A stretch of DNA of 64,000 nucleotides, taken from contig NZ_AZEH01000025.1 in NCBI RefSeq assembly GCF_001436275.1, forward strand, positions 124,001 through 188,000, read 5' to 3'. The notes below the pieces were generated by a model. That model did not search any database and had not been told where the DNA came from. It was given only the letters and a program-made list of their open reading frames with translations. The stretch is from Liquorilactobacillus oeni DSM 19972. Lineage in GTDB: Bacteria; Bacillota; Bacilli; Lactobacillales; Lactobacillaceae. This document shows, piece by piece, positions 1 to 9,856 of this stretch (position 1 is the stretch's first letter; each line of letters opens with the position of its first letter). The translations under genes were made by a program, and so were the position numbers.

Positions 1-13
1 TTTTTTTTGTCAT
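1..13 (-). CDS. Start of the next dha gene, probably dhaM (partial)
   Basis: An AGGAGG site at the very end of dhaL is followed after six bases by ATG, which overlaps the dhaL stop codon as ATGA. Only the first four codons (M-T-K-K) lie inside the window. In PTS-dependent dihydroxyacetone kinase operons the gene after dhaK and dhaL is usually dhaM, the phosphoryl carrier. The position and translational coupling fit, but the identity is inferred from context only. Confidence 0.5.
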
Positions 14-594
14 TTTGTACCTCCTGCGTCTATAAATGTTTCGAAAAGGTATCCGCTCGACATCGCCCCTGGATCAAGATGGCCAATTGATCTTTCTCCC
101 AAATAAGATGCGCGTCCTTTACGTGCTTCCATATCTTTTGTACTTTCAACTGCTTTTTTGATTTCTTCTTTTGAAAAGCTGCCATCACTAAAAGTCTTCA
201 CAATGGGGGCCCAGACATCAACCATCGTCTTGTCGCCTTCTTTTGCCCCGCCGCGTTTCTTGATTCCTTCTAGCGCAACTGTAAACAGCTCTTCTGGTTT
301 TTGCGTTTCATTGCATTTTTTTGCCATCTCTAAAAAGGCTGTTCCATATAGCGGTCCAGAAGCCCCGCCTACTTTACTAATAAGTGCCATTGCGATCGCT
401 TGCAAAGTTGCCTTTAAATCTGGTTCTTTGAGTTTAGCAAGACCTTCTTTAACTCCAGTTACCCCGCGTTTCATATTATTGCCATGATCACCATCACCTA
501 TAGGGGTATCCAACTCGCTAAGATAAGCTTTATTTTTATCAATTTCATCGTAAAACAGTTCCATCCATTTCTTTGTCAATTCAACTGTCAGCAT
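10..594 (-). CDS. dhaL: Dihydroxyacetone kinase, ADP-binding subunit DhaL
   Basis: DhaL is the ADP-carrying subunit of the PTS-dependent dihydroxyacetone kinase. Its tightly bound ADP is rephosphorylated by DhaM and passes phosphate to DHA held on DhaK. The 194-residue product has the family length and shows the Mg-ADP loop TPIGDGDHGNN (residues 30-40), with the Asp residues that chelate the two magnesium ions. The frame opens upstream at 621, but GAAGGAGG lies eight bases before the ATG at 594, so that start is preferred. The gene follows dhaK after a 39-base gap and overlaps the next gene by ATGA, so the three are translated as one operon. Confidence 0.93.
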   Translation of the reverse strand: MLTVELTKKWMELFYDEIDKNKAYLSELDTPIGDGDHGNNMKRGVTGVKEGLAKLKEPDLKATLQAIAMALISKVGGASGPLYGTAFLEMAKKCNETQKPEELFTVALEGIKKRGGAKEGDKTMVDVWAPIVKTFSDGSFSKEEIKKAVESTKDMEARKGRASYLGERSIGHLDPGAMSSGYLFETFIDAGGTK

Positions 595-633
595 TTCTGC
601 TTCCTCCTTCGCCATTGTCAAACATTTAATTAT

Positions 634-1629
634 TTACCAACCTACTGTCTCAACTGAATAGTTCAGATATTCCAACCACTTTTTATCAGTTAATTCAAAA
701 ATTGTTAAAGAAATACCTGCCATGTCGATCGAAGTCATGTAATTTCCAACTTTCATAAAAGCAGGTTTGATCTTTTTTTCTGCCAATTTATCTAAAACAT
801 CATGACTAAAGATATACTGCTCCATCAATGGAGTAGCCCCCATACCGTTAACTAAAACCGCATATTGTTTTTCAGGATCCAGGTGCTGCTGTTCATCAAG
901 TTTGGTAATTAATTCTCCCACTAACTTTTTAGAAGTTTTAATTTTTTCACGTCGATAGCCCGGCTCACTGTGAATTCCAACACCATATTCAATCTCATCA
1001 TCTGCTAATTCAAAGCCTGGTTTTCCAACTTCAGGAACAGTGGCTGCAGATAATGCAACTGCCAGAGTACTAATGTGCGGTAATGCATTTTTGGCAAGTT
1101 CTTCAAGCTCATCTAAACTTGCGCCTTGGTCCGCTGCAGCACCTACAAGTTTATGCATAATGACTGTTCCCGCAACTCCGCGTTTCCCTTGTGTATATAA
1201 ACTATTTTCTACGGCAATATCATCATCAACTATGATAGATTTAACCTTAATTCCGTCTACATCGGCCATGTCTTTTGCCATCTCAAAGTTCATTACATCA
1301 CCGGAATAATTTTTGATTACAAGAAAAACGCCTTTTCCTTGATCAACAGCCTGAATCGCTTTATAAATCTGATCAGGTGTTGGCGAGGTAAAGACCTGCC
1401 CGCAAACCGCAGCACTTAACATTCCCTTCCCAACAAAGCCTGCATGTGCCGGTTCGTGACCGCTACCGCCACCGCTGACAATTCCAACTTTGCCCTTCAT
1501 TGAAGCCTTATCACTACGTACCACAGCCTCTGTATCCGGAATTCTTTCTAAGTACTCCGGATATGAGCGAACAAGTCCGTCAACCATTTCAGGAACAACA
1601 TCTTGCGGACTATTAATGATTTTCTTCAT
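634..1629 (-). CDS. dhaK: Dihydroxyacetone kinase, substrate-binding subunit DhaK
   Basis: DhaK binds dihydroxyacetone covalently through a histidine and receives phosphate from DhaL-ADP, giving DHA phosphate for glycolysis. The 331-residue product has the glycine-rich substrate loop SGGGSGHEP (52-60) and the conserved GIHSEPG, whose His220 is the expected covalent attachment residue. A GTG lies three codons upstream at 1638 but is almost on top of the AGAAGGGG site, so the ATG at 1629 is preferred. It is the first visible gene of a dhaK-dhaL-(dhaM) operon and is preceded by a cre-like box. DhaQ-type coregulators look similar but lack the active histidine, so a catalytic DhaK is the better call. 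Confidence 0.93.
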   Translation of the reverse strand: MKKIINSPQDVVPEMVDGLVRSYPEYLERIPDTEAVVRSDKASMKGKVGIVSGGGSGHEPAHAGFVGKGMLSAAVCGQVFTSPTPDQIYKAIQAVDQGKGVFLVIKNYSGDVMNFEMAKDMADVDGIKVKSIIVDDDIAVENSLYTQGKRGVAGTVIMHKLVGAAADQGASLDELEELAKNALPHISTLAVALSAATVPEVGKPGFELADDEIEYGVGIHSEPGYRREKIKTSKKLVGELITKLDEQQHLDPEKQYAVLVNGMGATPLMEQYIFSHDVLDKLAEKKIKPAFMKVGNYMTSIDMAGISLTIFELTDKKWLEYLNYSVETVGW

Positions 1630-1670
1630 CTGTTTCACTACCCCTTCTTACAAAATTTTAAACCAGTAAA

Positions 1671-1684
1671 AGTACGCGCTTACA
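1671..1684 (-). promoter_or_regulatory. Candidate cre (CcpA) box upstream of dhaK
   Basis: The minus-strand sequence TGTAAGCGCGTACT matches the cre consensus TGWAANCGNTWNCW at 13 of 14 positions; the G at position 10 is the exception. It sits about 40 bases before the dhaK start, where a bound CcpA would block transcription. Carbon catabolite control of glycerol/DHA use is expected in Gram-positive bacteria. No convincing -35/-10 pair could be placed with confidence. Confidence 0.5.
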
Positions 1685-1828
1685 TAAAAGCAAATAAAAA
1701 TATGCCTCTATATAAATTTTTACCATAAATAAGCGCAATGAAACAGTAAAACGACTTATTTTTCACATGATATTCTTGGAGCAAAACAAAAAATAGTTTT
1801 TCTAAGCGCTATTGCAGAAATTGCTGTT

Positions 1829-2551
1829 TCAACTCTTTTTATAACCAATATGCAAAGCACCGGCACCCAAGTTAAACAGTCTGTAGCTAACATCTACTGC
1901 CCCTGCTGCGATAAACATCCCTTTCAGCTGATCAGGAGTCGCAAATTTTTCAGATGTTTTATGCAGATAATCATAATCTGCATATTTGTTGCCCTTTAAC
2001 TTAGCAAGTATCGGCATAACCTGCAGATACATCTTCCAGCCGCACTCAATAAAACGATTAGTCGGATGTGAAGTTTCTAAGCTGGCAATTACCCCGCCAG
2101 GTTTAACTACCCGCAGCATTTCACGCAAGACTTGGTTAGCATCAGGTACATTTCTCAAGCCAAATCCAATTGTTACTGCGTTAAAATGATTATCCGGATA
2201 ATTCAGCTTCATGACGTTACCATGCACTAAAGAGATGCTTTTCTCCAATTGATTATCACGAATCTTCCGTTCAGCAACTTTAAGCATTTCTTTACTAAAA
2301 TCCATCCCAATAACACTTCCAGACATCCCTGCTGCATGAGCAAGCATTATTGTCCATACTCCGGTACCACAACATAAGTCCAAAATATTCATTCCTGGTT
2401 TCACTTTTAAGGTTTCCATCGTTTTTTCCCGCCATTTTTTTTGCGTTCCTAAACTGATCAAGTCGTTCATCTGATCATAGTTGGAAGCTACCCGGTCAAA
2501 TAGCAGGTTTACCTGTTTTTCTGGAGTTTTATTAGTCAATACCAATTGCAA
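1829..2551 (-). CDS. menG: Demethylmenaquinone methyltransferase (UbiE/MenG family)
   Basis: This class I SAM-dependent methyltransferase would methylate demethylmenaquinone in the last step of menaquinone synthesis. It shows LDLCCGTG (SAM motif I) and the family-typical NKTPEKQV and FDRVASNYDQMND near its N terminus. The open frame extends to a TTG at 2602 without a ribosome site. AGAAAGG lies six bases before the in-frame TTG at 2551, which gives 240 residues, close to the family norm of about 235, so I use that start; two further TTG codons follow within 12 bases. It is monocistronic here, with no quinone-pathway neighbours. Some lactobacilli keep menG without a full pathway, so the substrate may differ. 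Confidence 0.82.
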   Translation of the reverse strand: MQLVLTNKTPEKQVNLLFDRVASNYDQMNDLISLGTQKKWREKTMETLKVKPGMNILDLCCGTGVWTIMLAHAAGMSGSVIGMDFSKEMLKVAERKIRDNQLEKSISLVHGNVMKLNYPDNHFNAVTIGFGLRNVPDANQVLREMLRVVKPGGVIASLETSHPTNRFIECGWKMYLQVMPILAKLKGNKYADYDYLHKTSEKFATPDQLKGMFIAAGAVDVSYRLFNLGAGALHIGYKKS

Positions 2552-2739
2552 AACCAACCTTTCTGCTGGATGAATCAAAGTTGTTAATTTTTTAAAACGC
2601 AATACCGCTTGTTCTCATATTGTAACACTCGTTATGTCTGAATTATTATAACTCTTACATAAACATCTTCATCCAGAAATTATCAAAACTTTCCGCCACA
2701 TTTTTCTTAATGAAAAATGTTCGAAAAATCAAAAAAAGA

Positions 2740-2925
2740 AGTGTGCCAATAGTCGATAGATTTTGGGCATTAACTGCGAAATGCGAACCTAGTCCGAATT
2801 TGACTATCAGTAATTCATGGTTAAATGAAAAAGACTGACTATTGAAACACGTTAATATGGAAACTGCAAGGGAGTACAAAAAAGCTGAGCCAAAACATAA
2901 GTTTTGACCCAGCCTCTTTCGTTAA
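2740..2925 (-). repeat. Dispersed intergenic repeat, copy 1 (full length)
   Basis: In minus orientation this copy starts with a terminator-like hairpin, AGGCTGGGTCAAAAC / GTTTTGGCTCAGC, followed by a T-run. It then passes through a linker reading TACTCCCTTGCAGTTTCCAT and ends with an arm bounded by CAATAGTCAGTC and GACTATTGGCACAC. It is nearly identical over its whole length to the copy at 20571. The hairpin lies 55 bases downstream of guaB and probably terminates it. The apparent 74-codon frame at 2655-2879 lies largely inside this repeat and is not a gene. Confidence 0.85.
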
Positions 2926-2980
2926 TCGGTTGGTACATTCAAGAAGTGAACTTTTGCTATTATACTAGCTGAGACACTGC

Positions 2981-4480
<1,500 letters not shown>

Positions 4481-4585
4481 TTAATTATTTTTATTTTTCA
4501 ACTTACCCAATTTTGAATTGAAATGCAAGCTTTCTCATCTATTTTTCAGAAAACAATTCAAAAATATGAGAAAATGGTCAAAAAA

Positions 4586-4762
4586 GAAAGGAACCGAGTC
4601 AAAATTCGTATTTTGACTTGGCCCTTTTCTTTTAATCTGAAATAGACGAATCAGCGTGTCTCAATAGTTAATCTTTTCCGCTTACCCACGAAATTACTCA
4701 TAGTCAAATTCAGACTAGGTTCGCAGTTAATGTCCAAAATCTACCAACTATCGGCCCATTCC
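4586..4762 (+). repeat. Dispersed intergenic repeat, copy 2
   Basis: This copy has the hairpin ACCGAGTCAAAAT / ATTTTGACTTGG with a T-rich tail, then the second linker type (TAATCTGAAATAGAC, shared with copy 6), then CAATAGTTAATC, CATAGTCAAATTCAGACTA and a diverged right end CCAACTATCGGCCCATTCC. It fills most of the 408-base gap between guaB and acoC. Transcripts leaving acoC on the minus strand meet the arm first and the hairpin second. Confidence 0.8.
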
Positions 4763-4873
4763 CCCTGATTTCTTTACAGTATACGTACCAACACTTCGCT
4801 AATGGTTATTCTTCCCCAATACCTGAATCTTTCCAGTTACATCAATAATTGTTAACACTAAGTTACATTTATT

Positions 4874-6106
4874 TTAAATTATCAGTGTATACGGATCTTC
4901 CAAGTAAGAGATTAATTTTGCCAAAAAGTCGGCTGCAGGAGAACCATCAATAATTTGATGATCAAAAGTCAAACTAAGCGGCAGTTTATCTGTCTGAATA
5001 ACCTTTCCTGTATCATCAAGCTGCAATTCCTTTAAGAGGGTTCCCACACCAAGAATACCGATTTCCGGAGAATTAATTATTGGTGTAAAATATTCAATCC
5101 CGCTTTTGCCAAGGTTACTGATCGTAAATGTTGATCCAGCGTATAAATCGCCTGCCAAAGTGCCTTGACGTGCTCCTTCGATCACTTTGTTGAGCTGCCC
5201 GCTTAGATCAGTAAGTGTTAACGCCTGCGCATTCTTAACAACAGGTACCACCAGTCCATTTGAAACAGCAACTGCCATCCCAATATTGATTTCATCAACT
5301 TTCTTGAATTCACCGCCCTGATACCATGCATTCATATCAGGTGTTTCTTTCAAGGCTAAAATTGCAGCACGTGTAACCAAGGTTGTGATACTCAGCTGAC
5401 CGTTAGTTAACGGACGTGCTACCTTTTGCTTCAGGTCTTTTCTAAAAGCCATTAAAGCCGTAATGTCCGCTTTGGCATGCAAAGTAACTTGTGCAGTATT
5501 CTGCAAACTGCCCATCATTTTTTGTGCAATTACTTTACGCATTCCTGCTAGCCCTTGACCTGCAGTACTTGAATTTGTTTGCGGTGTTTTTTCGGTCTTT
5601 GGCTGATTTGCAGCATAGTTTTCAACATCTCTTCTTGTTATCCGGTTATTTCCGCCCGTGCCTGAAATTTCACTATAATCAATTCCTTTTTCAGCAGCAA
5701 TTTTACGTGCAAGCGGTGTTATAAAGATTCGTCCGTTTGCTGCAGGTGCAGATTCAGTCTCATTTTTCTTACTTTTGCTCTTTTCTTCAACTGGCTTTTT
5801 TGGAGCTGTCTCTTCAGCTGGAACAGTTTCTTTTTCTGCTGGTTCCGCATCTTCGCCAGCTTTTTCGCCTTCCTTGCCAAGATACCCAATTGGTGCTTTG
5901 CATTTGGCATCTTCGCCTTCTTTTACAACAATCTTGATTAAAATACCGTCTGCCGGTGCGTCAACATCAGCAGTTAATTTTTCTGAATTGATTGTCGCAA
6001 CAGTTTCCCCTTTTTTGACTGCATCTCCTTCATGCTTGAGCCATTCGAAAACCGTTCCTTCAGTCATTGTCAGACCAAGTTTTGGCATGATTATTTCAGT
6101 TGCCAT
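4874..6106 (-). CDS. acoC: Acetoin/2-oxoacid dehydrogenase E2, dihydrolipoyl acyltransferase
   Basis: E2 is the core of the complex. Its swinging lipoyl arm carries the acyl group from E1 to coenzyme A. The 410-residue protein has one lipoyl domain (1-80) with the attachment Lys43 in INSEKLTAD, a Lys/Glu/Pro-rich linker (about 83-125), a peripheral subunit-binding domain (about 128-165, with ITPLARKIAAEKGID), and the catalytic domain ending in FDHQIIDG with His383 and Asp387. MPKLGLTMTEGTVFEWLKHE resembles AcoC-type E2 more than classical PdhC. It is the last gene of acoL-acoA-acoB-acoC, 12 bases after acoB. A role as a pyruvate dehydrogenase cannot be excluded. Confidence 0.88.
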   Translation of the reverse strand: MATEIIMPKLGLTMTEGTVFEWLKHEGDAVKKGETVATINSEKLTADVDAPADGILIKIVVKEGEDAKCKAPIGYLGKEGEKAGEDAEPAEKETVPAEETAPKKPVEEKSKSKKNETESAPAANGRIFITPLARKIAAEKGIDYSEISGTGGNNRITRRDVENYAANQPKTEKTPQTNSSTAGQGLAGMRKVIAQKMMGSLQNTAQVTLHAKADITALMAFRKDLKQKVARPLTNGQLSITTLVTRAAILALKETPDMNAWYQGGEFKKVDEINIGMAVAVSNGLVVPVVKNAQALTLTDLSGQLNKVIEGARQGTLAGDLYAGSTFTISNLGKSGIEYFTPIINSPEIGILGVGTLLKELQLDDTGKVIQTDKLPLSLTFDHQIIDGSPAADFLAKLISYLEDPYTLII

Positions 6107-6118
6107 GCTTACACCCCC

Positions 6119-7150
6119 CTACTTTTTCAAATCGTCGATCAATTCAGCCGCAGTTTCAAGTACTCGTTTTGGACTGGGCAGATACAGCTGTTCAAGGTTA
6201 GTTGCAAATGGTACTGGAGTATTCGGTGCACAAACTGTTTTGATCGGTCCATCAAGGTAATCAAAGGCCTTATCGCCTACTACAGCTGCAATGTCTTTCG
6301 CAGTATTATTATGCGGATGGGCTTCATCAATTACAATTAGTCTGCCTGTCTTCTTCACGGACTCGATGACTGTTTCCTGATCCCAAGGTGCAACTGTCAA
6401 GAGATCGATAACTTCTGTTTCAATCCCATCTTTAGCAAGCTGGTCTGCCACATCCAATGCGACATATAACATTTTGCCGATTGTAACAATCGTCAGATCC
6501 TTTCCTTCCCGTTTAATTTTTGCCTTGCCGATCTCAACTTTATAATAATCTTCTGGAACTTCTCCCTTTAGGCCATATAACGTCTTATCTTCTGAAAAGA
6601 CAACAATGTTATCATCTTCGATAGCCGAGAGTAGGAGCCCCTTTGCATCATAAGGGTTAGACGGTACAACTACTTTGACTCCTGGAATGGAACCGAACAA
6701 ACCGTAATACGAGCCTGAATGCTGAGCTGCAGCACTCGCACCAGCACCATGAGTAGTCCTGACTGTCATTGGAATTCTGGCTTTGCCACCAAACATATAT
6801 CGCATCTTAGAACCTTGTGCTAGAATTGTATCCAAACTGAAGCCGATAAAGTCATTGAACATTAGTTCCGGTACAGGCCGTAAACCGGTAGCAGCCGCTC
6901 CAACTGCAGCCCCCATATATCCCATTTCAGAAATCGGAGTATCAATTACCCGCTTTCTGCCATACTTAGGCATTAGTCCTTTGGTGACCCCGAAAACTCC
7001 TCCCCAAGCATCTTCATTTTCTTTTTCAAGTTGTTTAACTTTTGCTCCCCCGGCAATATCTTCTCCCAGTAAAATAACTTTGTCGTCTTTTGCCATTGCC
7101 TGGTCTAATGCTTCGTTGATTGCTTTCATAAAAGCTATTCTTCTTGCCAT
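6119..7150 (-). CDS. acoB: Acetoin/2-oxoacid dehydrogenase E1 beta subunit
   Basis: E1 beta pairs with E1 alpha to form the thiamine-diphosphate site that decarboxylates the substrate and acylates the lipoyl group of E2. The 343-residue protein has the expected transketolase pyrimidine-binding half, with LLGEDIAGGAK, RVIDTPISEMGYMGAAVGAA and RTTHGAGASAAAQHS. A transketolase C-terminal domain follows, with VIDLLTVAPWDQETV and IVIDEAH. The start has a clear GAAAGGAG site. It lies between E1 alpha (26 bases upstream) and E2 (12 bases downstream). Confidence 0.9.
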   Translation of the reverse strand: MARRIAFMKAINEALDQAMAKDDKVILLGEDIAGGAKVKQLEKENEDAWGGVFGVTKGLMPKYGRKRVIDTPISEMGYMGAAVGAAATGLRPVPELMFNDFIGFSLDTILAQGSKMRYMFGGKARIPMTVRTTHGAGASAAAQHSGSYYGLFGSIPGVKVVVPSNPYDAKGLLLSAIEDDNIVVFSEDKTLYGLKGEVPEDYYKVEIGKAKIKREGKDLTIVTIGKMLYVALDVADQLAKDGIETEVIDLLTVAPWDQETVIESVKKTGRLIVIDEAHPHNNTAKDIAAVVGDKAFDYLDGPIKTVCAPNTPVPFATNLEQLYLPSPKRVLETAAELIDDLKK

Positions 7151-7176
7151 GATGTTGTCAGCTCCTTTCAGGTTTT

Positions 7177-8145
7177 TTAGTCTGCAAAAACATCTTGATA
7201 CAGTGTTTCTGGTTTTGGAACTTCACTTTCTTCCGCAAATTTAATCGCATGTTCAATATCTTCTGTGGAGCTTTTTTCAATTTTGTTTGCACCAGCAGCC
7301 GAAAGAAGTTTTTTATCTACAGCATACTGACGAAATTCCTTAATGCAATCACGTTTTGCAAACGTATTTTCATCTCCAGAAGAAGCCTTATACTTCTGTT
7401 CGTCTCCTTCAAAATGCCCATAATTACGGTAAGTCAGGCATTCGATAAGCGTTGGGCCTTCGCCATTACGTGCCCGTTCAATTGCTTTTCCAGCTGCTTC
7501 ATAAACAGCCATAAGGTCCTTACCATCTACTGTCTCGCTAGGAATTCCATAGGCTGGTCCGCGATCTGCAATTCTTTTAGAACCGGAAGCGTACCACTGC
7601 GGTGTTGCTTCACCAAATGAATTGTTTTCATTTACGAAAACAACTGGAAGTTTCCAAATTGAAGCCATGTTGATACTTTCATGGAAGGTTCCCTCATTAG
7701 CAGCTCCATCACCAAAGAAGCAGACCGCAACATCTTTTGTTTTCAGATACTGATTACGCAGTCCTGCACCAATGGCAATTGGAAAGCCGCCGCCGACCAT
7801 TCCGTTAGCACCCAGCATTCCCTTATCGATATCGGCGATATGCATGGAACCTCCTTTGCCCTTGCATAGACCTGTTTCCTTACCGTAAATTTCTGCCATC
7901 ATCTGGTTCAGATCACAACCTTTTGCAATACAGTGACCATGTCCCCTATGTGTACTTGTAATATAATCATTATCTGTCAAATGTGCACAAACACCGACTG
8001 CGACAGCTTCTTCGCCAGCGTACAAATGAACAAAACCTGGGATTGAACCTGTTGCAAAAATCTCATGGACCTCGTTTTCGAAGTTGCGAATGTCATTCAT
8101 CTTTTTATATATCCAAGCAGCACGTTCTTTATTCAGTTTCTCCAT
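7177..8145 (-). CDS. acoA: Acetoin/2-oxoacid dehydrogenase E1 alpha subunit
   Basis: E1 alpha binds the diphosphate end of thiamine diphosphate. In the 322-residue product the cofactor motif runs from GDG at 145-147 to NN at 174-175. KGGSMHIADIDKGMLGANGM and CFFGDGAANEGTFHES are close to AcoA of acetoin dehydrogenases, which together with the adjacent AcoR-like activator supports acetoin cleavage to acetyl-CoA and acetaldehyde. The related pyruvate and branched-chain enzymes share the fold, so the substrate is inferred. AAAAGGAGG precedes the ATG. It is the second gene of the operon, 38 bases after acoL. Confidence 0.9.
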   Translation of the reverse strand: MEKLNKERAAWIYKKMNDIRNFENEVHEIFATGSIPGFVHLYAGEEAVAVGVCAHLTDNDYITSTHRGHGHCIAKGCDLNQMMAEIYGKETGLCKGKGGSMHIADIDKGMLGANGMVGGGFPIAIGAGLRNQYLKTKDVAVCFFGDGAANEGTFHESINMASIWKLPVVFVNENNSFGEATPQWYASGSKRIADRGPAYGIPSETVDGKDLMAVYEAAGKAIERARNGEGPTLIECLTYRNYGHFEGDEQKYKASSGDENTFAKRDCIKEFRQYAVDKKLLSAAGANKIEKSSTEDIEHAIKFAEESEVPKPETLYQDVFAD

Positions 8146-8183
8146 GACCTTTTCCTCCTTTTATTGACAGTCCCTAGAATTTA

Positions 8184-9539
8184 TTAATTATGAATTGCTC
8201 TTCCTACTAATGCATTAGCAGTTTCTCCAATTACTTCTGAAAGTGTTGGATGGGCAAATACATTTTCAGCAAGCTCATCAACAGTTCCTTCAGCCGCACA
8301 AACTGCCAGAATAGTATGAATCATCTCGGTTGCATCGCTTCCTACAACAACTGCGCCTAAGATCTCATGATATTTCTTTTCACTGATAATCTTTACGTAT
8401 CCTTCAGTCTCAAGACTGGCAAGCGCCCGTCCATTGCCACTGAAGGGAACTTTCTTAACAACTACTTGATAGCCATTTTCTTGTGCTGTTTTCTCGCTCA
8501 TCCCGAAACTGGCAACTTCAGGTTCCGTGTATACACAACGGGGAATAAGTGTTTGTTTCAAAGGAGGTTTCTTTTCTTTGCAGATTGCCTCCACAGCGTG
8601 AATTCCCTCAGCACTGGCTGCATGTGCGAGTTGGAACCCTCCACATAAATCACCAATAGCAAAAACATGCGGCATGCTGGTCTGATAATTTTCATCAACC
8701 TTGACAAATTTTTTTCTTTCATCAAGTTCAAGATCCAGTGTTTTTGCTAATTCAAGGTTAGCCTTACGGCCCGCTGCCACTAAGATTTTATCGAACGGAA
8801 ACTTTGTTCCGTCCTTTAATCTGACATCCGCAGGAGAAACTTCCTCGAGCTTCACTTTCGTTTTTACTTTAATTCCCAGAGCTTGAAGCTTCTTTTTAAT
8901 TATCTGGCGTGCATCTTCGTCTTCTGTCAATAAGATATCATCTGCAACTTCCAGCAATGTCACTGAAACTCCTAAAGGACTCATAGCAAAAGCCAGTTCG
9001 ACAGCGATAACTCCGCCGCCGATCACCACTAGTTTTTGTGGCAGTTCTCTCATATTAAAAAAAGTATCTGTTGTCAAAAAATCAACTTTTTCCAATCCTT
9101 TGATGGGTGGAACAAAGGGATGGCTTCCAGTAGCCAAGATAATATCCTGTGCTTCAAGCACCCTTTTCCCAACTTGTAAACTGCCATCAATTCCAAAGCG
9201 GGCTTCTCCTTCAAGATACGTAATTTTATTGTTTTTGAAGAGATATTGAATACCGCCTTGAAGCGTATTGACCACTTGATCCTTTCGTTTTACCAATTTA
9301 GAATAGTCAATTTTTCCAGTTTTGATTTCTATTCCGTTTTGAGCAGCTGTTTGAGCATCAAGTATAAAGCGACTGTGTTTCAAGTATGATTTGGAAGGGA
9401 TACAGCCTACATTTAAACAGGTTCCTCCAATAGACTTTTTTTCTATTACTGCTACTTTCTTGCCTTTTTGTGCAGCCTTGATTGCAGCAACATATCCGCC
9501 CGGGCCAGAACCGATTACCACGACATCATATTTTTCCAT
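8184..9539 (-). CDS. acoL: Dihydrolipoamide dehydrogenase (E3) of the aco operon
   Basis: E3 reoxidises the dihydrolipoyl arm of E2 through a disulfide and FAD, reducing NAD+. The 451-residue product has the FAD loop GSGPGG (10-15), the redox pair Cys41/Cys46 in GGTCLNVGCIPSK, a second nucleotide fold with VVIGGGVIAVELA, and the C-terminal FAHPTLSE with the catalytic His-Glu pair. It is the first gene of the operon, about 58 bases downstream of the sigma-54 promoter. An E3 gene in first position is unusual for pdh operons but known in aco-type clusters. Confidence 0.93.
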   Translation of the reverse strand: MEKYDVVVIGSGPGGYVAAIKAAQKGKKVAVIEKKSIGGTCLNVGCIPSKSYLKHSRFILDAQTAAQNGIEIKTGKIDYSKLVKRKDQVVNTLQGGIQYLFKNNKITYLEGEARFGIDGSLQVGKRVLEAQDIILATGSHPFVPPIKGLEKVDFLTTDTFFNMRELPQKLVVIGGGVIAVELAFAMSPLGVSVTLLEVADDILLTEDEDARQIIKKKLQALGIKVKTKVKLEEVSPADVRLKDGTKFPFDKILVAAGRKANLELAKTLDLELDERKKFVKVDENYQTSMPHVFAIGDLCGGFQLAHAASAEGIHAVEAICKEKKPPLKQTLIPRCVYTEPEVASFGMSEKTAQENGYQVVVKKVPFSGNGRALASLETEGYVKIISEKKYHEILGAVVVGSDATEMIHTILAVCAAEGTVDELAENVFAHPTLSEVIGETANALVGRAIHN

Positions 9540-9596
9540 AATACATTCCCCCTTTATAAACCAGTTTTTCTAACAATTCCCTTCACTGTAATAAGT

Positions 9597-9613
9597 AGCA
9601 AAAGCGATGCCAA
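9597..9613 (-). promoter_or_regulatory. Sigma-54 (-24/-12) promoter of the aco operon
   Basis: The minus strand reads TTGGCATCGCTTTTGCT. This matches the sigma-54 consensus TTGGCAC-N5-TTGCT with one substitution and has the required ten bases between GG and GC. It lies about 58 bases before acoL. The adjacent gene encodes an activator with GAFTGA, so promoter and activator agree. The sigma factor RpoN itself is not in the window. Confidence 0.88.
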
Positions 9614-9720
9614 CTGCAGTAAAAAAGCAGCATTTTAAAAAATTTTTTTTAACAAACAAAAAATGCATTTGTTTGCTCATTACTCTTATTTTTTACTCGT
9701 AAGTAATGCTTTTGAACAAA

Positions 9721-9755
9721 AAAATTCGTCTTTTTAAAATTAAAAGACGAATTTT
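9721..9755 (-). terminator. Rho-independent terminator of acoR
   Basis: AAAATTCGTCTTTT and AAAAGACGAATTTT form a 14-base stem over a short A/T loop. On the minus strand it is followed by a long T-run. It lies about 100 bases after the acoR stop and upstream of the aco sigma-54 promoter, so it separates the two transcription units. The stem is symmetrical and may act in both directions. Confidence 0.8.
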
Positions 9756-9797
9756 TAAAGTCATTTTATTTACTTTAATTTCAATTACCCTAAATTC

Positions 9798-9856
9798 TGT
9801 AACGTGTAACACTTTTCGTTAACAATTCAATGTATTACCTGTTACATTTTGTTACA
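9798..9856. promoter_or_regulatory. Candidate upstream activator sites for the AcoR-like protein
   Basis: TGTAACGTGTAACAC (9798-9812) on the plus strand and TGTAACAAAATGTAACA (minus strand, 9840-9856) both contain two TGTAAC units, and the two clusters face each other. They lie about 185-245 bases upstream of the -24 box, a usual distance for a sigma-54 enhancer. The second overlaps the acoR stop codon. Binding by AcoR is inferred from position and symmetry only. Confidence 0.45.

Noticed and set aside
2655-2879. 74-codon frame on the minus strand
   Set aside because: It lies largely within repeat copy 1, has no ribosome site, and its composition is that of the repeat.
4740-4762. GCCGATAG as a sigma-28 -10 box
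   Set aside because: It is a mutated end of repeat copy 2, the TAAA distance is wrong, and no flagellar gene lies downstream.
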